From assembly GCA_002479215.1 (NCBI GenBank), contig DLME01000199.1, positions 1 to 27,540 on the forward strand: 27,540 nucleotides of DNA, read 5' to 3'. Both the position numbers and the translations under genes were made by a program. The notes beneath the pieces are model-generated. The model saw nothing but the letters and a program-made list of their open reading frames with translations. It made no database searches and was not told the DNA's origin. Below, one piece after another: positions 16,324 through 22,676 of this stretch. The DNA comes from Syntrophaceae bacterium UBA7544. GTDB taxonomy: Bacteria > Desulfobacterota > Syntrophia > Syntrophales > Smithellaceae. Every line of letters starts with the position of its first letter. Within the stretch, counting starts at the first letter, position 1.

Positions 16324-17283
16324 TCATCCTTCATCAACAAATAGCTGTGGATAATCCTCTGAGGCCTGGAAACGATGTTTGAGTAATGTCATCCCAAAAT
16401 GACAAGGATATCTTTTCACATAGTCAGAGAAGAATTCAGCATATCGACCTATATCATATGCAGCGGTTTTTTTCAAATCGAAAAAGGCGGTTTGTGGCAA
16501 ATCAAAAGGTTTTTCAAAAATAAGTAAATGTGTATCATCACTATTACGAACAACAAAAGTCGGAATGATGGACGCCCCCGTTTTTCTTGCCAACCTAAAG
16601 GGACCTGATGAGAACATAGCCTTACGGCCGAGAAAATTTACAGGTGTCCAGTTTGAACCATCTCTTCCATCAAATGCAATAGATAATATTTCGTTGTTCT
16701 TCAGAGCCTGAAGCATAGGCCGTAAGAATCTTTCTGCCTGTATGTATTTTACAGGGAGACTGTCAGCATCACGCTTTCTCCATACCCATAGTCTTTCATC
16801 TATAAGAGATTTATGCCTTTGTTTTCCTGTAAGCTGATTCACTTTATATCCCTCATATCCCAAATAGGGGAGTGGAAGAAGAAAGGAGCCGAAGTGAGCG
16901 AGCAAAAGGATAACTCCATTACCATAAGATAGCGCTTTGTTAATGTTTTCAATTCCTCTAACTTCTATCATTTCAGCAAGTATTTCTTTTGAAAGCCTTC
17001 CAAAGAAAAGAGTTTCAATTATGCGGGCATAATGATTTTCAAAACATTTCTTGGTGGCTTTCATGATTTCTTCTTTGTTTTTTTCATCTTTAAGAATTCC
17101 AGATATTTCTTTAGCCAAAGATTCTTTGTTCGTTGCGTTAATATGGTAGATTACACGCCCCAAGAACCGTCCCATTAACGATATTTTTCGCCATCCTATC
17201 AATCGAAAAAAAAGATAAGAAATTTCCCCAAAAACCCACAAGCCAGCGTCGACCAGTCTAGTCAATAAATGAGATATTTTCAT
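16324..17283 (-). CDS. LpxL/HtrB-like lysophospholipid acyltransferase 2
   Basis: A 319-residue LpxL/HtrB family protein from the ATG at 17283 (MKISHLLTRLVDAGLWVFGE). The frame stays open to 17382, but that upper start would be a TTG and adds a polar stretch without family match. Core blocks: ILLLAHFGSFLLPLPYLGYEGY (H130), FDGRDGSNWTPVNFLGRKAMF and GPFRLARKTGASIIPTF. The residue five after H130 is L135, where LpxL enzymes have an acid, so the classic HX4(D/E) dyad is lost. Inner-membrane acyl transfer is expected if it is still an enzyme. It is AT-rich and precedes B12 radical SAM paralogue 3. It lies back to back with the + strand radical SAM gene, so its promoter is in the 17284-17517 gap; none was clear. 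Confidence 0.87.
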   Translation of the reverse strand: MKISHLLTRLVDAGLWVFGEISYLFFRLIGWRKISLMGRFLGRVIYHINATNKESLAKEISGILKDEKNKEEIMKATKKCFENHYARIIETLFFGRLSKEILAEMIEVRGIENINKALSYGNGVILLLAHFGSFLLPLPYLGYEGYKVNQLTGKQRHKSLIDERLWVWRKRDADSLPVKYIQAERFLRPMLQALKNNEILSIAFDGRDGSNWTPVNFLGRKAMFSSGPFRLARKTGASIIPTFVVRNSDDTHLLIFEKPFDLPQTAFFDLKKTAAYDIGRYAEFFSDYVKRYPCHFGMTLLKHRFQASEDYPQLFVDEG

Positions 17284-17371
17284 AATTCTATATCTGCAAA
17301 ATGATTGACGCCGCGATACATCCCATCCGCGATCACCTGCGCCCATTCCCACATTTTGTTGAAAGTTTTCA

Positions 17372-17400
17372 TTGACATACAACGGTGGTTTCCTTATATT
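17372..17400 (+). promoter_or_regulatory. Sigma-70-type promoter for the + strand radical SAM gene
   Basis: TTGACA at 17372-17377, a 17-base spacer, and TATATT at 17395-17400 form a near-consensus promoter. It points at the only rightward gene in the window, about 118 bases before its ATG at 17518. This means the gene is transcribed by itself, separate from the minus-strand run. The rest of the 234-base divergent gap shows no other clear feature. Confidence 0.65.
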
Positions 17401-17517
17401 CCTTTCCCAGAAAAGAAAGTTCTTGTCAATCAGTGTTCCGGGTGCTAGAGCGCAATCAGATCGTCAGTTCAACGGTCGGCCCGACGCTGGCCAGTCAATA
17501 ACAGAGAGCTGGAGCAT

Positions 17518-18588
17518 ATGCATAAACGAAACAAAACCTTAGAATGGGCCTTCAACCAACTGGTCAACCGCAGCCTGCAGGGATGGTCCTACCGCCACGA
17601 CCGCGGGCTGGCGAAACCGACCAGGATCATCTTCTGCGTCACCCTGCGGTGCAACATCAAGTGCCAGCAGTGCGCGATCTGGCGGATGCCGAAAAAAGAG
17701 GAGCTAACCACCGAGGAGTGGAAGAAGGTCATCACCGACCTTAGCAGTTGGATTGGGCCATGTCGGATCCAACTTGCGGGTGGCGAGATCTTCATGCGCA
17801 GGGACATCACCGACATCATCGACTTCGCGACCCAGCAGGGGGTCCTAACCGGCGTGGTCACCAACGGCACGATGATCGACCGCCCCCTGGCTCGGAAGAT
17901 CGTCAACTCAGGGCTCGGTTACATCCACATCTCCGTCGACGGGATCAGGCCCGAGACGCACGATGAGGTACGGGGCATCCCCGGTCTGTACGCTAGGACG
18001 ATGGCGGCTGTCGACGCCCTACTCGAGGCGGGCCGGGGCAGTGGTATGTCGATCTCCTTCGCGACGGTCATCAGCCGCAAGAACATGCACGAACTCGTCG
18101 ATCTCGTGCACCTAGTGGAGCGCAAGGGGCTCGACGGGATCATTTTCAACCCCCTCGGCCCAACGATCGACAGCGACCCCGAGTGGTACAAGAAGACCGA
18201 CCTCTGGTTCGATGACCTCACGTCAATAAACCGGGTGCTCGATCAGCTGATCGAGCTCAAGCACAGTGGTGCGAAGATCCTGAACCCGCCCGAGCAGCTC
18301 GAAGGGATGAAGAAGTACTTCGAGCAGCCCTACCTGCTGATGCACGATAGGTGCATGGTAGGTATCACTAACCTGAGCATCACTTGTGACGGGTTCATCC
18401 ATACCTGCTTCAAGATGGCACCCCTCGGCAACGTCCGGGAGGTAACGCCCCGCGATGCTTGGGATTCCGCGAAGGCTTGGGAGATCAGGCGGATGATCAA
18501 GAACTGTGACATCCACTGCAGCCCGGGCAATTTCGTCTACCGAAGGAGTCTCATAAGCGAAGCCCTCCGGTTCCTGCGGTTCGGTTAG
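17518..18588 (+). CDS. Radical SAM protein with SPASM domain
   Basis: A 356-residue protein. C45, C49 and C52 (CNIKCQQC) hold the radical [4Fe-4S] cluster after a short N-terminal lead; LAGGEIFMR and VVTNGTMID are usual radical SAM blocks. After about residue 280 there is a SPASM region that would bind one or two extra clusters (HDRCMVGITNLSITCDG, HTCFKMAPLGNV, CDIHCSPG). Such enzymes modify peptides, sugars or lipids. The C-terminal 20 residues are basic and hydrophobic. ATG at 17518 has GGAG 4-7 bases upstream. It is strongly GC-rich, unlike the AT-rich acyltransferases on both sides, is on the other strand, and has its own promoter: signs of separate entry. No precursor peptide gene was seen next to it, so a small-molecule or lipid target is more likely. 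Confidence 0.9.
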   Translation: MHKRNKTLEWAFNQLVNRSLQGWSYRHDRGLAKPTRIIFCVTLRCNIKCQQCAIWRMPKKEELTTEEWKKVITDLSSWIGPCRIQLAGGEIFMRRDITDIIDFATQQGVLTGVVTNGTMIDRPLARKIVNSGLGYIHISVDGIRPETHDEVRGIPGLYARTMAAVDALLEAGRGSGMSISFATVISRKNMHELVDLVHLVERKGLDGIIFNPLGPTIDSDPEWYKKTDLWFDDLTSINRVLDQLIELKHSGAKILNPPEQLEGMKKYFEQPYLLMHDRCMVGITNLSITCDGFIHTCFKMAPLGNVREVTPRDAWDSAKAWEIRRMIKNCDIHCSPGNFVYRRSLISEALRFLRFG

Positions 18589-18648
18589 CACTCCATAAAT
18601 TTATTTCTTTTACGCATACTGGATCCTCCTGATCCCTATCCGTTGTTT

Positions 18649-19599
18649 CTATTCATAATCGGAAAAAAGGGGGTGTTCATCCAACGAAGCCATCATTTTT
18701 CTTAAACACAATGTATATCCGTAATGGTGGGGATATTGGTAGATATAATCCGAAAGAATATTAGCAAATTCCTGCATGATAGCGGCAGCCTCAGAAGATT
18801 TGTCAAAATTATATTTTTTACTCAATGGTGGATGAAATACAAGTCTGTGAGAGAGTTTTTTTTCTGTGATAATGAATACGGGCACAATCAACGCACCTGT
18901 CTTCAATGCAAGACCAGCTACACCTTTTGGAAAGTTTGCTATCCTTTCCAAAAAACTAACTTCCACGGTTTTTCGGGCTGCACCACCGTCTGAAGTAATG
19001 CCGACAATTTCGTTACGTTGCAATGCTCTGAACAAAGGGCGAAGAGATCCTCCTACAGGAAAATGCTTAATAGGCAGCAGATTTTCATACTGCGCTTTTT
19101 TATCTAATGATATTTTCTGAATGGCTGTCGTCGCATGCGTTTTCCAGAGGGAGGCGGAAGCGCTTATTTGATTGATTACATATCCACAATATCCTAAAAT
19201 TGGGAGTACCATCTGGAAAGCACCAAAATGCGCCTGAAGGAGCAGTACCCCCGTCCCATTGCAAAGGGCTTTATCCAAATGCTCCTGACCGACAATGGAT
19301 ACATGTTTTCTAACATAATTACGGTCAATGATTGGATATAGCAGTACTTCAAGTTCGGAAATACAGTAGTTCTCAAAACTCTTTCTTGTGATAGTATTAA
19401 TATATTTGTCATTACAATTCGGAAGAATGCGTTTCAGTTCATTAAACAGAACTAGTCGTTTTTCTTTTGACGTCAAGCATAGCAGGTCGCCGCCAATTTT
19501 ACCGAGACGATAGACCCCTGATAAGGGAATGAATCGGATACAAACTCTAAGAGGAAACCAGTAAATTAACCGTGCTAAATCTTTCAATAAACTAAGCAA
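18649..19599 (-). CDS. LpxL/HtrB-like lysophospholipid acyltransferase 3
   Basis: A 316-residue LpxL/HtrB family protein. It has LLKDLARLIYWFPLRV at the N-terminus, LLLQAHFGAFQMVLPILGY with H124, SDGGAARKTVEVSFLER, and LALKTGALIVPVFII. The residue five after H124 is Q129, the same change as in acyltransferase 1. The first codon is TTG at 19599, chosen because AGGAAGAGAG lies about 10 bases upstream and no ATG is found before the conserved part. It ends 60 bases from the convergent + strand radical SAM gene. AT-rich. Likely an inner-membrane enzyme; donor and acceptor unknown. Confidence 0.87.
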   Translation of the reverse strand: MLSLLKDLARLIYWFPLRVCIRFIPLSGVYRLGKIGGDLLCLTSKEKRLVLFNELKRILPNCNDKYINTITRKSFENYCISELEVLLYPIIDRNYVRKHVSIVGQEHLDKALCNGTGVLLLQAHFGAFQMVLPILGYCGYVINQISASASLWKTHATTAIQKISLDKKAQYENLLPIKHFPVGGSLRPLFRALQRNEIVGITSDGGAARKTVEVSFLERIANFPKGVAGLALKTGALIVPVFIITEKKLSHRLVFHPPLSKKYNFDKSSEAAAIMQEFANILSDYIYQYPHHYGYTLCLRKMMASLDEHPLFSDYE

Positions 19600-19601
19600 G
19601 C

Positions 19602-19799
19602 TTATGCTCTCTTCCTCTCTCGGTTCCTCTCACTGAAGGCGAGGGGATTCCATGTCGATGCAAAAAACTCTATCTGGACCGTTCTAATTTCATTTCCATG
19701 CTTCGCCACGATGAGCTCAAATGGCGTAAGGGGCGTTAACTCGATGGCACAGCCCAAACTCACGCGATCAAGGTCGGATCCATCTTTTTTACCCACCAT
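19602..19799 (-). CDS. Short ORF of doubtful status between radical SAM and acyltransferase genes
   Basis: A 65-codon frame that overlaps the end of the SPASM-first radical SAM gene by 11 bases and stops two bases before the acyltransferase start, so it could be translated by coupling. The product (GSDLDRVSLGCAIELTPL, FELIVAKHGNEIRTVQIEFF) has no family I recognise. A faint likeness to the end of a GT2 enzyme is not strong enough to name it. The last part (NPLAFSERNRERKRA) comes from DNA with CCTCGCC / GTGAGAGG arms, like a common dispersed palindrome read through by chance. It may be a remnant or non-coding. Confidence 0.25.
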   Translation of the reverse strand: MVGKKDGSDLDRVSLGCAIELTPLTPFELIVAKHGNEIRTVQIEFFASTWNPLAFSERNRERKRA

Positions 19800-20859
19800 T
19801 CCTCGCAGGGAATTTGTAGGACGATGGGAAGGCCACTTCGCGTCCCAAGCCCTTCAATGCCCTATTACCAAATTGCCGTAAAAATTGGCCAAAGTACCAA
19901 CGCCACGAAATCCCCATCAAAGGACGAGTAGTGGGCCAGAAAATAATACGATCTATGCCTGCTTCCTCCGCAAGTTGAACGGCTTTCATGATCATCTCCC
20001 TGCGGTCGTTCCAATTGAACAGGACATACTTCCACTCGATTATCGGGCTAGCCTGTTCTCTTGCGTTGCGGAAAGCCACGAGGTCTTTCATGTTGTTATA
20101 GGCCTTCTCGAAACTGCCCTTCCTCTGGTAACGTGCAACCGATGCCTCGCTGCAGCCATGAATTGAGAACATGACTTCGTCTAGGAGAAGCGCGGCCTCA
20201 CGCTTTTCATCCGAGTCCAGCATTGTACCATTTGTCGATGTAACGATCCGCGCTATCGGATTATGCTGACGTAGTATTTTGATCTGCTCCAAAACGTTCC
20301 TTGGCAGAAACGGTTCGCCAGCAGCCAAAAAACTTATCTGCTCAAGCCCGAGCCGGCTTACCTCACGTGAGATCTTCTCCATATCCTCATCGCTGAGGGT
20401 CATCTTCTTGCGCAGCTTTACCTCACGCAGACGGGGACAGTCCTGGCAATCGATGTTGCAGCGAACCGTGTTCTCCACCAGCAGGTCCCGACGCGGCACG
20501 CCGTGCTCTTTCTCGTGCTGCTCGGCTTCGCCGGACGGACAACAACGGAGACTCCGACAGACCACACAACTGAGCAACGGCAGGCGTCCCCGAGCGAGAC
20601 TTTGTTTTAGTCGCTGTGCCGACGGGCCGTTGAGACACTCATCGAGGGTCTGATCGGAAAAGTTTCCGATCCAGGTGTCACTGGTGTAGGATTCAACACC
20701 GCAGGCCACCGTCATGTCGCAAAAGACAGAAAGACTGTGATCTGCAGTGCCAGCAAGTGAAGCGCACCAAAACCGTTGCGAGCGCATTCTTGCGTTTAAT
20801 TCCATTTGACGCCGTTTCAGCTTGCGCAGCAACTCTATGAGCCTCAGATCGAACTCCAT
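19789..20859 (-). CDS. Radical SAM protein with the SPASM-like domain at the N-terminus
   Basis: A 356-residue protein with the parts in reversed order. Residues 40-110 resemble a SPASM or twitch segment: VFCDMTVACG (C47, C53), WIGNFSDQTLDECLNG and SCVVCRSLRCC (C98, C101, C106, C107). The radical SAM core follows, with C134, C138 and C141 in CNIDCQDC, then FLAAGEPFLP and STNGTMLD. In most SPASM enzymes that domain follows the barrel. It ends with a basic, aromatic tail (WRWYFGQFLRQFG) that might touch membrane. GGAGG precedes the ATG. GC-rich beside AT-rich neighbours. It sits between the polysaccharide assembly genes and acyltransferase 3. Substrate unknown. Confidence 0.85.
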   Translation of the reverse strand: MEFDLRLIELLRKLKRRQMELNARMRSQRFWCASLAGTADHSLSVFCDMTVACGVESYTSDTWIGNFSDQTLDECLNGPSAQRLKQSLARGRLPLLSCVVCRSLRCCPSGEAEQHEKEHGVPRRDLLVENTVRCNIDCQDCPRLREVKLRKKMTLSDEDMEKISREVSRLGLEQISFLAAGEPFLPRNVLEQIKILRQHNPIARIVTSTNGTMLDSDEKREAALLLDEVMFSIHGCSEASVARYQRKGSFEKAYNNMKDLVAFRNAREQASPIIEWKYVLFNWNDRREMIMKAVQLAEEAGIDRIIFWPTTRPLMGISWRWYFGQFLRQFGNRALKGLGREVAFPSSYKFPARNGG

Positions 20860-20971
20860 TTTAATCCTCCAATATTGATGTGTATTTATTTTTCTCTAAA
20901 TGACAGCGTGTCTGCTGCCTCGGCTCGTTTTTGGATAACTCTCAAATTCAGTAGATTTCTTTGAATGCACA

Positions 20972-22513
20972 TTATTCAATTCCTCCGTAAACTACTACCG
21001 ACAAGGTCGATGGTAGTTTGTCCCTGGTTGCTTCTTTCTTAGCAACATTTATCGAAGCCATCAGCAATCCTAACATAAACCATAATTGTTTTCGGTTGAT
21101 AGGCATATCAAAGCAATATACGAATAATGCGTGTAATGAAGCGGCAACAAATATTGCCTGCAAAAGCCACAGATTGTTTCTTACCTTCGGCTCAATAAAA
21201 ACGGATTTATATACACTGTTAGCAATCACAAGCAAAAAAAGAAATATTAATACCGCTCCCGGCAATCCGTATTCTGCTGCTAACGTCAATAATAAATTAT
21301 GGCCATGAGGTACATGAAATGCTATATCCTGCATTAAACTATCGGGGCCGCTTCCCATGCCCTTGTTTTGCATTATTCTTTCTATGGTTCTTTCCCAAAT
21401 ATACTTTCGCCCGGAAAGGGAATTCGGTGCAAATTCACTTTCCGAAGTCACCACTTCAACTTTTTGCAGTGTTGATTCCATGTTTTTCATATGAGCTGTT
21501 CTAATTAATGAGGAACAAAAGAAGCCTGCTAAATTCATGACGATCAAGATGACCACGACCCAGACGATTGATTTCCTCCAGGATGGAATGGCCAAACAAA
21601 GGAACACAGCAACTAGAAACATTCCAGTGACAGATGCCCTGGCAAAGACTTGGTGTATAATAGTCATAGATAAGAGAATGAAGGCGAGCAAAACACACCT
21701 AGCCTTAAGGGATTTGTGTAATTTCATCAAAAAAAAGGTAAAAAAGATTCCACTAGTCAAAAACAGGGCCAAATCATGTTTGGCGGCAAGTCCAAAGCCC
21801 ACGAGTATGCCTACATTTTTCTCAAGAACACCGGCGGGCTGATTTAAGAGAGAAATATTAATAGATATAACCGTATCGAAAATCTGAAACAACTCATATT
21901 TGACTTGGAACGCAAAATTGGTCGCATAAACAGCAGACAAAGCATATATGACGGAAACAAAACAGTAGCATATTAAAACGCTAATAAATTTATCGTAACT
22001 GTCTAAATAAAGTACAAGAAATGCTATGATTACAAAACAGCTAATAAATCGCCACAATCCAAATAACGAAGTAAAAAAATGTTCAGACCTAAACACTGTA
22101 AATATAGACCAAAAAATGAAAAGTGCCAATAAGAAGAAGATCCACTTATAGGGGAATGCTTTAAAAGCTTCATCATGGATTGGTCGCTGATGGCGTTCAC
22201 TTAGTTTCCTTAAAATCATTACTAATAAAAGCACAAATGAGAATATTTCTTCAAAATAAACATTTTTTATGGCTTCGGGCGATAAAATCAAATATAAACT
22301 CCCCAAAGGATACAGCAATATAAGAAGGTATATACCGATTATCGGTTTAAGGAAGACAATAAATGATAGGGACAAACATAAAAAAACGATGAGGCACGCA
22401 TAAGGATAAATTACCTGCGTCATCGTAAAGGAAGCTAACAACAACAGGATAAAAAATATTAATTCCATACTGTCTATATTTGAACGCCGATAAGACCGGT
22501 ATAGAAAATTCAT
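20972..22513 (-). CDS. O-antigen polymerase / ligase-like membrane protein (Wzy/WaaL)
   Basis: A 513-residue protein with about 10-12 hydrophobic segments (for example MELIFFILLLLASFTM, WIFFLLALFIFWSIFTVF, AVLIFLFLLVIANS). The large loop carries GMGSGPDSLMQDIAF and VPHGHNLLLTLAAEYGLPG; the HxxNxxL-type block is the hallmark of the Wzy_C / O-antigen ligase family. These enzymes join repeat units on undecaprenyl-PP, or move them to lipid A, at the periplasmic side. Next to Wzz, Wzx and Wza genes a polymerase role is more likely, but ligase cannot be excluded. The ATG at 22513 has GGTTAGGAT just upstream; an ATG 15 codons further in is a second option. AT-rich. Confidence 0.87.
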   Translation of the reverse strand: MNFLYRSYRRSNIDSMELIFFILLLLASFTMTQVIYPYACLIVFLCLSLSFIVFLKPIIGIYLLILLYPLGSLYLILSPEAIKNVYFEEIFSFVLLLVMILRKLSERHQRPIHDEAFKAFPYKWIFFLLALFIFWSIFTVFRSEHFFTSLFGLWRFISCFVIIAFLVLYLDSYDKFISVLICYCFVSVIYALSAVYATNFAFQVKYELFQIFDTVISINISLLNQPAGVLEKNVGILVGFGLAAKHDLALFLTSGIFFTFFLMKLHKSLKARCVLLAFILLSMTIIHQVFARASVTGMFLVAVFLCLAIPSWRKSIVWVVVILIVMNLAGFFCSSLIRTAHMKNMESTLQKVEVVTSESEFAPNSLSGRKYIWERTIERIMQNKGMGSGPDSLMQDIAFHVPHGHNLLLTLAAEYGLPGAVLIFLFLLVIANSVYKSVFIEPKVRNNLWLLQAIFVAASLHALFVYCFDMPINRKQLWFMLGLLMASINVAKKEATRDKLPSTLSVVVYGGIE

Positions 22514-22548
22514 ATCCTAACCCCGATAAACGGGATAAGTGCGTTAAC

Positions 22549-22587
22549 GAAATTATTTTCTGCCAGAAAAGCGCAGAAAATAATTTC
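22549..22587. repeat. Perfect 15-bp inverted repeat (hairpin) between wzz-like and wzy-like genes
   Basis: GAAATTATTTTCTGC at 22549-22563 is matched without error by GCAGAAAATAATTTC at 22573-22587, with a 9-base loop. It lies in the 163-bp gap upstream of the polymerase gene. On neither strand does a T-run follow (GTTAACGC on minus, TAACTTAC on plus), so it is not a standard terminator. It could be an mRNA hairpin that sets the ratio of neighbours, or a protein site. Confidence 0.6.
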
Positions 22588-22676
22588 TAACTTACTAAAT
22601 AATCCTTTTAACAACTGAATCTATACCCTTTCATAGGTCTGCCGATTATATCATTAGCCCAAAGAACAGATTCGCT

